DNA from: Saccharum officinarum
Lineage: Eukaryota; Streptophyta; Magnoliopsida; Poales; Poaceae
Reading direction: 5' to 3'
DNA: 64,000 nt
Assembly (NCBI GenBank): GCA_020631735.1
Contig: CM036221.1
Location: forward strand, 12,195,381 to 12,259,380
The notes beneath the pieces are model-generated. The model worked only from the letters and a program-made list of their open reading frames with translations, did no database searches and was not told the DNA's origin. The position numbers and the translations under genes are program-made. Below, one piece after another: positions 1 through 9,832 of the stretch (positions within the stretch are counted from its first letter, which is position 1; every line of letters starts with the position of its first letter).

Positions 1-2893
1 AATAAAAATAGTAACAAGGATGATATCGAAGTATCAAGGATGGTAATGTAGTAATTAGGTATCACTCAACTCCTATCACTTAGTGCAATAAAGCATTAAT
101 GTAAGTGATGTAAACTTTTCAAAACGTAAGGAAGGGTTAAATGTAACCGGGGCTTGCCTTGGTCGACGGAAAGTTCGGGCTCTGGGTCAGTACCGCAAAT
201 GTCAAATCCTACTTCCACAGACATCGGCTCTTCTTTGGGATCGGATTCGACTTCGGCAACCTCCTCGTTCACGGGGACTACATGCGACGATAATGTATGC
301 TTAAGATGATGAAGTAATAAACATGATGCACGATGGATGCATAACAAGGTTAACAACTTGAGTACAACTTTCCTTCGCGGTACAGTTGAAAAACAAAAGT
401 TCTAACCTAACCCTAACCTAGGGTTCGATTACGTTAATTACTTCATTAAGGAATTTCGTTAATCACACGAAATAACACTAATTAAGCCTTAATAACATAA
501 TTAAGAGAGATTAAACAATTAATTAAGGATGCTAGAAGTCATTAAGTGTTAATGACCCAAAGTCAACACTCAATTTCAAAGTCAAACAACCCTAATCATT
601 AAGTCCTACTAATTGATTAACTAATTAATTAATAAAGCATAAATTAAGAATAAAATCAACTTTGTCCAATTAAGCTCAAATTTTAATTTTAGGAAGCTTA
701 TATCATAACTAAGTGGTAAAACTATTTTCATGATTTTTGGACAACTATTTAAACCTAGAAAAATTATGGAAAAGCCATTTAATAATTAATTGATCTAATT
801 AAATTACTTACCAAAAGTAATCAAAATTAGTATTTAATATTTTCTTAAATAGTACACAGTAAATATAGATTACCCAAAAATTTTCACTATTTTAGGAATT
901 CTAAACAATTTACAACAAAATAAATAAATCTGGTTACTATTTAGCATTTTTAGAAAAAGAAAAACGAAAACCGTCCACACGGGCCGCTTCCCTGCTTCAC
1001 CGCCCGCTCGGCCCAGCCGAACGCGCGCGGCCCGCTCGCTCCCGCACTCCCCGCTCTCTCTTTCACGCGCGCGGCTTGCTCCCTCCGTTCGGCCCAGCAA
1101 GCCAGGCCGGCCCACTCGCGCCCTCTCCCTCTTCTCTCTCACGCGCGCCACGGTGGCGCGATGACCGCCGACGACGAATTCGCCGACGTTGAGCTTCCAG
1201 TTCGGTGGAACTACACCAACAGTATCACCCAAACCCCACGAATACTATTGCGATGTTAAACGGGCACAACACGGCTCGGAGGAGACTTGACCACGGCCAT
1301 GGCGGCCACGGTGGCGACCCGTCCGGCGTCGTGGAGGCGAAACTCCACCCTCTGACCCGATAGCGTCTAAAACAAGGCAAGCATCACGCTCAGGAGGTCG
1401 CCGCAAAAGTTGTGGCGAACTCGGTGAAAGCTGAGGGGGTCTGGAGTGACCGGTCGATGGTGAGGCACCCGCGGCGGCATTGCTACCGGCCGTGGAGAAG
1501 ACAGTGGCTTGCGGGCAGTAGTAGACGAGGCGAGGCGCAAACAAGGACTCCAGGAGCTGCACACACGGATTGCGGAGCTGTAGGCGAGAGCAATTGAGCG
1601 GCGGAGCAGCGACGACGGTGAACTACGGTGGCTTGCGATGGTGACCGATTGTGGGGAGGAAACAGAGGAGGAAGAGAAAACGGAGATGACGGTGATGGCC
1701 ATATATATATGGGTGACCGGTCGACCCAAGGGTGACACGCAGAGCAGACCGACCATGCCGAAGCGGCCGCTGGCGATCGCGGGCACGCCTAGAAGCTGGC
1801 CGATGACTGACGGCGTCGGGCGGGAGGTATCGCCCTGCTGTTGGCGGCGATTTTGAAAAATTTACAGAAATGTCACTAGCAAAATTTTACAAATTACTCT
1901 CAAATTTTCTATAGAAGTTGAAAATCTGTAAATACAAAAGTTGCTCAATTTTGAAAGTTCTACAACTTTCTAAATATAAACATTTTCCAATTCGGCCTAG
2001 ATTTTGAAATTTGAAATTGAATTTAAAAGGGGACATTTTCTGGAAATCTGTAAATTAAAAATTACTTTGAATTTTATATCGAAACTTCAAAAACTCAAAA
2101 TACCAAAGATGTTAATCTAGGTAATACCTACAACTTTGCTATTCAAAACATTTTCAAATTATGCCTCCATTTTGAAATTGGATAAAGGAGATGGAAAGGT
2201 GTCAAATTTAAGATTTGAATCTTTTCAAAATTACTCCAAATTTTGCACTGAAACTTTGAAAACTCAAAACACCAATCTTGTAGACCTTAAAAAGATCTAC
2301 AAACTTGGTTTTACACTTTTTCCCAAATTTTGCTTAGATTTTGATTTATTCAAAAAGGGGTAAAATCAGGGTTTTGCCTTTTTAAGGTTTTCAGAAAGAT
2401 TTCAAATTGAAACTCGATACTCTATTAATTGGTGATTATTTAGTGATCACACCATCACCCAAGGGCATCATTGAGTCAAGCATCACATGTTTGACCAAAT
2501 GTCACCTTGGTTGACCAGTTTGACTTCAAAAATTCTTTTAATAATTCCTCAAATTTGAATTCGAATTCGAATCGGAAAACTTGCAACAAGTTTTGGACTC
2601 CAAAAGCAAACTCAAACTTGAAGCTTTATTTTATAAGTTGGACTTGAGCTCATACCCTACACTTGGCACTAGTGTATAACACCTCAAATTACGCAAGGTA
2701 TAAACTAAGTATTTGCGGTGACATTCGAAATTAGGGTTTTCTGATTCGAATCACACAACTAGAAACACATCCAACCTAAGAAGGTAAACTCATTTTAGTT
2801 GATGCATAGCATAGGTAACCTAATCATGGGGAATTTGCAGTGCATATGATGACATGGCATATTTTTAATTACTATAACACCAAGGGTGTTACA
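1..2893 (-). mobile_element. Large LTR (Ty3/gypsy type), minus strand, truncated by the window edge
   Basis: The right edge at 2893 reads, on the minus strand, TGTAACACCCTTGG, which is a typical start for a plant LTR. Inward follow about 1 kb of AT-rich DNA with many oligo-A/T-broken motifs, a TATA-like stretch at 1701-1710 and then a GC-rich block (about 970-1850), as in large gypsy LTRs where the promoter is followed by a GC-rich leader. Short open frames in the GC-rich block (for example 1367-1786 minus and 870-1232 minus) have no recognisable domain and look like composition effects. The left end is not seen, so solo LTR and full element cannot be told apart. No polypurine tract is visible just outside 2893, so if this is an LTR it is solo or the 5' copy, not a 3' LTR preceded by a PPT. 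The family is inferred from end motif and composition only. Confidence 0.5.
1701..1710 (-). promoter_or_regulatory. TATA-like box in the putative gypsy LTR
   Basis: A ten-base alternating AT stretch sits at the edge of the GC-rich block of the 1-2893 LTR. On the minus strand it lies upstream of the GC-rich leader, the expected place for an LTR promoter. This is position and composition evidence only. Confidence 0.35.
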
Positions 2894-3258
2894 TTGAATC
2901 CTGAAAACACATCTACCAATAAGTACTTCTACAAACCAAATGCAAATCTGAAAAAATGAGAGTTAAAAGGAAATACAAATCCTCGCGGGCATCTGAAGAA
3001 ACGACGGCCTCCACCGTCACAGTCGTTGTACATCTGCACAACGCAATCCTCACCGTGGCGGTATTTTGGCCAATCTTCCGTGCGGTTGTCGTATGATCTA
3101 AGAGGTCTCTCACGGGTGAAGTCACTCGTGCTCTCCAAAGGAAATTGTTCTATAGGTTCCTCAAAAGAATCAGGACCCAGAGAACCCTCCCACACAATCA
3201 GAGGTCCCTTCCTCACTCCCTTTCCTCTACCTCTGCTCGACGAACCTCCGCCTGACAT
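2894..3258 (-). pseudogene. GRF-type zinc-finger protein gene, 5' fragment
   Basis: Translation starts at an ATG at 3256-3258 (MSGGGSSSRGRGKG...). An N-terminal Gly/Ser/Arg/Lys-rich tail leads to a conserved block with FEEPIEQFPLES and RSYDNRTEDWPKY, then HGEDCVVQMYNDCDGGGRRF and FRCPRG. This order is typical of the many short GRF zinc-finger proteins of grasses, where a zinc ribbon binds single-stranded nucleic acid. The usual first zinc ligand just before HGEDC appears to be tyrosine (WPKYRHGEDC) instead of cysteine; that comparison is from general knowledge of the family. After FRCPRG the frame runs into non-homologous, intron-like sequence, then a good minus-strand acceptor (GTGTTTTCAG ending at 2901), then only seven bases (GATTCAA) before the LTR starts at 2893. 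The gene is therefore cut in its second exon by the LTR. Such genes are often carried by or linked to transposons, so a host role is doubtful. Confidence 0.6.
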
Positions 3259-3374
3259 TTGAACTACAACTAAACGGAAAAACAAGTTATGTGATGGCCA
3301 AGGAGGAGGGGCGGCGCCGAAACGACGAATGGCCAGAGCTCAAGAGGAGAAGAGAAGAAAATGCGCCCTACGCT

Positions 3375-3625
3375 TGCCGCTCCTTGATCTGGGGAGCGAC
3401 AGGCTTGCTGACGTGGCAGTGGCGCCACGCGGGCACGATGGGGCTGCCGCTCCCCCCTGGAGGAGCGGCAAGGCTGCCGCTCCCCTTAGCTCCCCAAACG
3501 GAGAGCGGCAGCCCCGTCGTGCCCGCGTGGCGCCACTGCCACGTTAGATGCATTGCCGCTCCTCCATGTGGAGAGCAGCAAAGTTGAAATGCTGCTCCCT
3601 CGCGTGGGGAGCGGCCAAAAGTGTT
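3375..3625. repeat. GC-rich foldback with nested inverted repeats
   Basis: Two 42-base arms, 3411-3452 and 3503-3544, are inverted copies with about one mismatch (motif ACGTGGCAGTGGCGCCACGC at the outer end). Inside them GGAGCGGCA and TGCCGCTCC (3462-3483 region) form a second hairpin. The core GCCGCTCC/GGAGCGGC occurs at least seven times between 3375 and 3615 in both orientations. It lies upstream of the GRF zinc-finger fragment, in its expected promoter/5'UTR. It may be a foldback element or a small-RNA-producing hairpin; no family was recognised. Confidence 0.75.
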
Positions 3626-4420
3626 AGGTATAAAAAAGTTTCGATGTTAAAATTAAAAATAGTTTTTAAAAAGTGTTAAAAATAAAAAAAATCACGACCC
3701 GTCGCGCCAACAGGGAGCGCGCGACCCCCTCCCCGACATCTGCATGTGCTGGACCCACTGACGCAAGCACCATGCATTAGACCCCACGCGCGCTCTTCAC
3801 TTCCACATGCGTGATTCCAGATTTTCAGTGCACGCGCCCACTGGCACCTGCTACCGCTGACATCAGGCTGACACAAATAAAAAAAGAAAAATATTTTGTT
3901 TGAATAGCTATAACTTTTTAATGTTATATCTATTTTCAATTCCATCTGCACCAATATGTTCTACGTGACAAGACAAACAAAACTAAACCATACTTGCATA
4001 TGTTTCGAAGAATTTTATTTTAGTAGCAATTTATATGTAAATATATGCTAGGAGATTTATCAAAGGAGTTAATATCATGTAATACTAAAGTTGTTACTCC
4101 AAATATACTAAAGTTTTTACACAAATAAAATTGTTATATAGTATTTACATAAAGGTACTAGCCCTATATTATATTATTTTAAAAGCAAATTACATGGATC
4201 GAGTTGCTAGTGAGAGTTTGTTGCAACTTATATATTGCAAAAGCGAGTAATATTTCATGTAGAAACAATGCAAACTAACCAAATGGCGGAATTTATTAAA
4301 AAAACAAGACCTTGTATGTGGCAAGTTTAATTCAAAGTATGTATCAAATTATATTTTGAGCAAGTGGCAAGATATCATAAAATATTACAAATTCTGTGAA
4401 TTATGACTTCCAGACACATG
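3626..4420. other. Unassigned AT-rich DNA
   Basis: No coding frame, repeat or transposon end is supported here. A GC-richer island (about 3690-3870) holds a 92-codon minus frame (3676-3954) with no recognisable domain, and is probably non-coding. Confidence 0.5.
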
Positions 4421-5120
4421 AACCTCATTACTAATTAAACTGATAAGGTGACCGAAAAAACTCATACTCCCTCTGTCCCTCAATTAAAGTCGTTTTGGCA
4501 CTGCTACCGAGCGTCCAGGTTCACTAGCCAGTGAATGCATCCGGACACAGGGACGTCCATGTTCAGACGATGTTTGCTGCACTGCGTTGAATGCTTGGAC
4601 GACCTGTATTCTGGGACGGAGGGAGTAACTCATTAAAATGAAACTAAAAGAAATAATGGAATAAAAAAATAACTGAGACTAAAAGGAACACATAAACTGA
4701 ACAAATGAAACTCTGATTTAGAAAGGATTCGAACCTGAAAGGAAAACTGAAACACAAAAACAGAAAAAACTAAAACTCATAACTCATTAAACTGAAAGGA
4801 TGAATTAAAAAATGAAACTCATAACTCATTAAGCTAAAAATGAAAGAACAACTAATAACTGAAAAATTTTAAAAGCAGGAAATATTGAAGAACTAATATG
4901 AAGGATTTAGGAAGACATTTGAACCTAAAAGGGATAAATGAAACTCAAAACTCAAACAACTGAAAGGGTGACTAAAAACTAAAAGAAAACATTGAAACAA
5001 AAAATAACTAAGACCAAAATAAAGACAAAAACTAGGGAAAAAATGAGACTCCATACTCATTAATCTGAAAGAGTGACCGAAAAATGAAACTCATAACTCA
5101 TTAAACTAAAACTAATCAGC
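4420..5120. repeat. A-rich degenerate repeat block
   Basis: Variants of CTCATAACTCATTAAACTGA recur at irregular spacing (for example near 4780, 4820, 4950, 5055 and 5095), together with GAAAGGATGA / AAGGGTGACT-like words. The block is strongly purine-rich on the + strand. It is split by the Stowaway MITE at 4467-4625: the word pattern (GTGACCGAAAAA...CTCATA) occurs just before the MITE and again near 5070. It looks like a decayed local duplication, not a gene. Confidence 0.55.
4467..4625. mobile_element. Stowaway-type MITE (Tc1/mariner), 159 bp
   Basis: The ends are inverted repeats CTCCCTCTGTCCC and GGGACGGAGGGAG, the hallmark Stowaway terminal sequence. The element is flanked by TA on both sides (4465-4466 and 4626-4627), matching the TA target duplication of Tc1/mariner transposases. 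It has no coding capacity and was moved in trans. The two terminal repeats differ at one position, so it is not freshly inserted. Confidence 0.93.
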
Positions 5121-5640
5121 ATGAGTGAATGACCATGTATGGTTGAAGTGTCAACATAAATTGTTACACAATTAATACATAAGTAATACACAATATAAGT
5201 TGCCATTATATAAATTTGTTACAAAGTATATGAATCATGGGTCTACTTTGGTAGATCTCATCATAAGAAACGCAAAGTGCAAACGAAACTAAAGATTAAC
5301 ATTTGGTAAGAAAGTTATCCTATTTTAAATAGTTGAATTGCTTAGTTCAAAACTACAATTAGCATCTTACGTCAGCATCATTCTGTTGAGATGCGCCATC
5401 TCCAGTGACGTGGAATCCACTAATTATTGTTGGGCCAGTTCATATATGGGATAGCGGGCTCCCGCACATGGCTACCGAGGCCTCCAGCCCGCTTGCGCTG
5501 GTCGCGTGCTCTGCGCTGACCGCGACCAGTAGCGCATTAGAGTTTGCGGCCGATCAAACCATATGTCTTGAAGCTTGCTGCAGAGTGTGTTGCAATGAAG
5601 ACTCTAGCATGCGCCAATGCCGGAGCCCGGGTGGGCCGGA
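5121..5640. other. Unassigned DNA with a GC-rich patch
   Basis: 5121-5400 is AT-rich with nothing recognisable. 5405-5640 is GC-rich and open on the + strand, in frame with the LINE fragment that follows, but the translated segment (MATEASSPLALVACSALTAT...) matches no family I know. It could be part of a captured sequence fused to the LINE debris. Confidence 0.4.
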
Positions 5641-6160
5641 CCCTGGGTCACAGGGTGATGATTGGTGGGCTTTGGAGCCGGAGAAACATGATGATTATTC
5701 AGTGAAGTCAGCTTACCGAAAGTTGGACGCAACGCGTATTTGTGGTGATGAGTTCATGCCGGGAGGATCAGGAGATGATTCATGGAAGAGAATTTGGAAG
5801 CTTAGTGTGTCCCCGAAAGTTAAGGTTTTTTGGTGTAGGGTTCTCCATGAATTCCTTCTAGCGAAGGATATTCTTAATCAGCGCCAAATTGAGCTAACTG
5901 CTTTCTGTGATTTATGCGCAGTTGAAAGGGAGTTCATAAAACACATTCTAGCTGAATGCACGGTCACAAAAAGGTGTTTCTGTGGAACGTTAAGTTTCTA
6001 ACCGGAGCAAAGCTACCCAGACTACACCCTCACCTGACACCTAGGCGAGTGATATCCTGTTGGCCGCTGTACGCTCTAACAAGGATCGCAGTATTTTCAT
6101 CATCAGTATGTACTCGTTGTCGATGAAAAGGAACAAATGCCGCCACGGAGAGATTGAGCC
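5641..6160 (+). pseudogene. LINE (L1-type) ORF2 C-terminus: reverse-transcriptase zinc-binding domain
   Basis: The frame from about 5650 to 6001 carries the plant LINE zf-RVT signature in order: DDYSVKSAYRKL, then WKRIWKLSVSPKVKVFWCRV, then FCDLCAVEREFIKHILAECT with the paired cysteines and the histidine-cysteine pair. The normal continuation is broken by a stop after CGTLSF at 6001. A different frame resumes the LINE tail near 6045-6155 with DILLAAVRSNKD and MKRNKCRHGE, so there is at least one frameshift. Everything upstream (endonuclease, RT core) is missing, as expected of 5'-truncated or fragmented LINEs. No poly(A) tail is preserved; the fragment ends where the oppositely oriented LINE tail begins. 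Confidence 0.75.
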
Positions 6161-6164
6161 GCCA

Positions 6165-6660
6165 TTTTTTTGAAATAGAACCGTGGGGCAAAGCCCCCGA
6201 CAACTCAATTAAGCAACAGAACTTACATCCGAACAGAATTAGTAGGAAGCTGATTCAACACAGGCACCCCACATTCACTCACACAAAACGCACACAAGGA
6301 AATAAGAAGAAACAAGAGAGAAATGGGAAAAAAAGAAAGAAAAGCCAAAAGGCCAAAGAAGAAAATAGAAACATCTATGCACTACTGAAGATTGTTGAGC
6401 CAAGTTCTGGTAGCAGTATGAAGACCGGGCTTGATTCTGTATAGGTGAAGAAGAACATCATGCCGAAAAGCCACTTTCCAGTCCACAAGACAACGGGGTT
6501 TCCCTTCAAAAATCAGTGCATTTCGCTCCTTCCAAATACACTAAGCCGCCACTAGGAAAATTTCCATGAAGAGATATATATTGGATGTTCTTCTGGCTTC
6601 CAAAAGATTCTGAAAGAAATCCAAAGAGTTGGACAACCATACATAAAATGGAGCCGTTAC
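6165..6660 (-). pseudogene. LINE (L1-type) 3' end on the minus strand, with tail
   Basis: Read on the minus strand, 6660-6380 encodes the end of a LINE ORF2: NSLDFFQNLLEARRTSN, then CIWKERNALIFEG across a TAG stop that sits where tryptophan is usual, then a frameshifted tail (PGLHTATRTWLNNL-like). About 200 bp of 3' UTR follow, ending in GGGCTTTGCCCCACGG and a short oligo-A run (oligo-T on +, 6164-6171). The CCCCGGGCTTTGCCCC-like end followed by oligo-A is common in grass LINEs. This copy and the + strand LINE fragment meet tail to tail at about 6160. Confidence 0.65.
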
Positions 6661-7240
6661 GCTCTCCAGCTGCAGCCTAACCCCGACCCCTCCCGTCGCC
6701 CCCACAGCGAGCAAGCCCAGATCTGCCGGCGCCGGCTGAACCCACCCCCCCCATCGCTGCCCGCTGGAGCGCGCTCCCCGTCCCACGACCACCCCCCACA
6801 CCCAACTCTCCTAGCCAATGGTGCCCCATAGCGGCAGATCGAGCCCATCCTCCACTGTGCAACCCTGGCGACCCGCATGGCGCCGCCCTGACGCCCCGGC
6901 CTCAAATCCATCAACGTGGGGCCGTATTTACTCCTCGGAGCGTCCGCTGCTGCTCCCTGCACGACGGACCAGGCGGATGGTAGGCCCTGTAAGCGAGTGA
7001 GTCTCTCCTCCCCCTCAACGCCCCTCGTGCAAAGAGTTACTACCCCAACGGAAATCCGTCCACAAAGTTTTGCCTCAGATACGCAACAATATTGCCAACT
7101 ACCGGCGCACTGGCCACAAGGCATTCAGTTCATCCTCAAGTGGCTGTTGCGTTGCGCCCCGTATTGAAGGCGGAGCTCCTTCCTGAGGTGGGGTCGCTCA
7201 AGGAGGCTATCGGGTTGAGCCTCCACGCTGTTGGGGCGCA
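6661..7240. other. Unassigned GC-rich DNA
   Basis: Overlapping open frames exist on both strands (for example 6657-7124 minus, 6818-7000 plus, 7092-7328 plus) but none has a recognisable domain, and their co-occurrence is expected from GC content. A short + strand segment near 7165-7240 (LLPEVGSLKEAIGLSLHAVG) has protein-like composition and may be a captured gene scrap. It abuts the CACTA terminus. Confidence 0.4.
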
Positions 7241-7590
7241 CACTACTGCAGGAACTTTAACCGTGGCGGGCACAATCCGTTTACCACAGCGGGCAAACGG
7301 CTCCGCCACGGTGCAGAGGTCACGGTAAATCGTGACCTCACCGTGGCAGGCCTTGGCACTCGCTGCGGTAAACACATTAACCGCAGCGGGCGTCTTAACG
7401 CGCCCGCTGCGGTAAATGGATAGCGGGCGTCTTAACGCACCCGCTGCGATAAATGGATATTTACCGCAGTGGGCGCGTTAAGACACCCGCTGCGGTTAAT
7501 CGATTTACCGCAGCGGGCGCCCTAACCTGCCCGCCGCGATTAAGCCCATTAACCGTAACGAACTTTATTATTTGTCCGCCGCGGTTAATT
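7241..7590. repeat. CACTA subterminal repeats
   Basis: The word TTACCGCAGCGGGC and its reverse complement GCCCGCTGCGGTAA, with small variants, occur about ten times in both orientations between 7260 and 7590 (for example at 7360-7415, 7460-7520 and 7575). Subterminal arrays of this size are the binding sites for the element-encoded DNA-binding protein in En/Spm-type transposons. Several copies pair into palindromes, for example around 7381-7415. Confidence 0.8.
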
Positions 7591-7647
7591 TTTTTTAAAA
7601 AAAATAATATGCATCAGCAACATTCATTTGAATTTGAATTCAAATTA

Positions 7648-7700
7648 GTTCCAGATTTCATATATCAATCAAATTCCAGATTTCATATATCAATCAAACA
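7648..7700. repeat. Short direct repeat in the CACTA end
   Basis: The word TTCCAGATTTCATATATCAA occurs twice in tandem between 7648 and 7700, about 25 bp apart. It is probably slippage within the non-coding part of the CACTA element. Confidence 0.7.
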
Positions 7701-7854
7701 CACACACAGGCATCAAAGACAACACATGACATAATCATACATCATACATTAACTTTGTTGTTCTTGTTGTCATCCATACATATAACCGACGAATTCGTTA
7801 ATCTCACAAACACATGTCTTGCTGAAGGTAACTAATGAAGACGACGACCGCTAG

Positions 7855-8190
7855 CTAGTTTCCCATTAGAAAGAACATGTCATAGGCGTAATCTTCGAGA
7901 CATAACATCCTCGGCCAATTCCTAAGTTTCTCGTACTTGCAATTGGGCTCCTCCCCTAACGGGCTATTCGAGTCGAAGAAGGGTTCACCTTGAAGCACGC
8001 ATTTGTCTAAGACAAACTTACAAATGTCCGCCCTTGTTTGCTTGAAGTTGTGTTGATTGGTCTGTTCTTTATGCCACCATTCCAGTCCTTTCTTGAGCTG
8101 CCACCAGCTGCTGTTGTATGTCTTGCAAGCCCTTAGGTACTCGCAGGTGTAGAAGCCACATATTTGTGAACCTAAAGGTTGTTTGGCGCA
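7855..8190 (-). pseudogene. Ulp1-like (C48) cysteine protease exon of a CACTA element
   Basis: The last exon starts at a clear minus-strand acceptor (GTACCGTGCAG, ending about 8191) and reads CAKQPLGSQICGFYTCEYLR. The QPxGSxxCG motif contains the predicted catalytic cysteine of Ulp1/SUMO-protease-like domains, as found in grass CACTA elements. A helical tail follows (WWQLKKGLEWWHKE, ICKFVLDKCVLQ, YEKLRNWP) to a stop at 7855. A matching donor (CCG then GTACGT near 8260-8265) closes an upstream exon (IKIRREFP) that enters the gap at 8302. The catalytic histidine and aspartate would lie in upstream exons and cannot be checked. The visible part has no frame breaks, so it may belong to a fairly intact element. 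Confidence 0.65.
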
Positions 8191-8302
8191 CTGCACGGTA
8201 CACAAGCATTAGAATACATCTATGGTATATGAAAAGCACAATTAAACTTTTGAAATACGTACCGGGAACTCACGCCTGATTTTGATTCTATTCTTATTCT
8301 TT

Positions 8303-8402
8303 NNNNNNNNNNNNNNNNNNNNNNNNNNNNNNNNNNNNNNNNNNNNNNNNNNNNNNNNNNNNNNNNNNNNNNNNNNNNNNNNNNNNNNNNNNNNNNNNNN
8401 NN
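8303..8402. other. Assembly gap, 100 N
   Basis: Exactly 100 N, the usual placeholder for a gap of unknown size. It separates the CACTA element from the satellite array, so adjacency of the two is not proven. Confidence 0.99.
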
Positions 8403-8751
8403 TTGTGACAAGAATGGCACATCTCATGTTAGGGTGGAGAGCTTACATGAAGGCATATCAATTACGTCGTACAACACGTCGTTAAGGTACCGTGATGGCC
8501 GTGACATCGAAACCGATTCAGATGTGTGGCAAATGTAAAACCTTGAGAAACTTGCCTTCTGGACATGGAATCAAGCTAGTTTTTTATGGTTATAGAACTA
8601 TAGGCCTCATCCTAGGAACCTAAGTTCGCAAAAGTGGGTCCCTAGAGACTTTTCTAAAAATAACTTATCATAGGCAACAAAGCAGTGTTTGTTTTGGTGA
8701 AATCATGCAATTCCGTCAAAGATGTCTGGCTCCACCCGTGTTATGAAATGA

Positions 8752-9832
8752 GTTGGTTGTGATAGGAATGGCACATCTCATGTTAGGGTGGAGAGCTTAG
8801 ATGAAGTCAGTATCAATTATGTCACACAACCACACCGTTAAGGTACCGTGATGGCGCAACACCGGAAACTACGATTCAGATGTCATGGCAAATGTAAAAC
8901 CTTAAGAAATTTGCCTTCTGGACATGGAATCAAGCTAGTTTTTTTCATGACTATAGAACTATAGGCCTCACCCTAGGGAACCTAAATTGGCAAAAGTGGG
9001 TTATTAGAGATTTTTTCTAAAAATAACTTATCATAGGCAACAAAGCAGTGTTTGTTTCGGTGAAATAATGCAATTCCATCAAAGATGTCTGGCTCCACCC
9101 GTGTTATGAAATGGGTTGGTTGTGATAGGAATGACACATCTCATGTTAGGGTGGAGAGCTTTGATGAAGTTATTATCAACTACGTCACACAATCACGTAG
9201 TTAATATACCGTGATGGCCGTGACACTAGGACTGCCGATGCATATGTTGTGGCAAATGTAAAACCTGAGAACTTTGCCTTCTGGACATGGAATCAAGCTA
9301 GTTTTTTTCATGGTTGTAGAACTATAGGCCTCACCTAGGAAACCTAAATTGGCCAAAGTGGATCCCTGGAGACTTTTCTAAAAATAACTTATCATAGGCA
9401 ATAAAGCAGTGTTTATTTTGGTGAAATCAAGCAATTCCGTCAAAGATGTCTGGGTTCACCCGTGTTACGAAATGAGTTGGTTGTGATAGGATGGCACATC
9501 TCATGTTAGGGTGGAGAGCTTACATGAAGGCAGTATCAATTACGTCAACAACACGCGTTAAGGTACCGTGATGGCCGTGACATCGAAAAAGCCGATTCAG
9601 ATGTCGTGGCAAATGTAAAACCTTGAGAAACTTGCCTTCTGGAAATGGAATCGAGCTAGTTTTTTTATGGCTATAGAACTATAGGCCTCATCCTAGGAAC
9701 CTGAGTTCGCAAAAGTGGGTCCCTAGAGACTTTTCTAAAATTAACTTATCATAGGCAACAAAGCAGTGTTTGTTTTGGTGAAATCATGCAATTCCGTCAA
9801 AGATGTCTGGCTCCACCCGTGTTATGAAATGA
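8752..9832 (+). repeat. Exemplar higher-order repeat (B-C-A), ~1081 bp
   Basis: Monomer starts are set at GTTGGTT. The same order recurs next at 9833 and then about every 1080-1095 bp. Differences between the same type in neighbouring higher-order units are a few per cent by eye, while A, B and C differ from each other strongly in a ~110-bp window and little elsewhere. Confidence 0.85.

Larger units (their letters stand above)
7241..8302 (-). mobile_element. CACTA (En/Spm) transposon, one end, interior lost in the gap
   Basis: The left terminus begins CACTACTGCAGGAA at 7241, a CACTA terminal inverted repeat. It is followed by about 350 bp of subterminal repeats and, further in, a minus-strand Ulp1-like exon ending at 7855. 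In CACTA elements an Ulp1-bearing ORF often ends close to one terminus, so 7241 is likely the 3' end of a minus-strand element. The opposite terminus and the transposase are not seen; the sequence runs into the N gap at 8303. Confidence 0.75.

Noticed and set aside
96..356. 86-codon minus frame with acidic VNEEVAEVESDPKEEP stretch
   Set aside because: It could be a scrap of gypsy-element coding or LTR, but no domain is recognisable and the element's limits are off the window. Left within the LTR entry.
401..423. Telomere-like CTAACCTAACCCTAACC
   Set aside because: Too short and imperfect for the plant telomere repeat (CCCTAAA), and inside LTR-like DNA. No claim of subtelomeric location.
1245..1786. 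GC-rich open frames in the first LTR (also 870-1232)
   Set aside because: No domain, overlapping frames on both strands and downstream of an LTR TATA box. Composition effect.
6661..7328. Possible host gene in the GC-rich interval before the CACTA end
   Set aside because: Competing frames on both strands and no motif. Only a captured scrap is plausible, and even that is weak.
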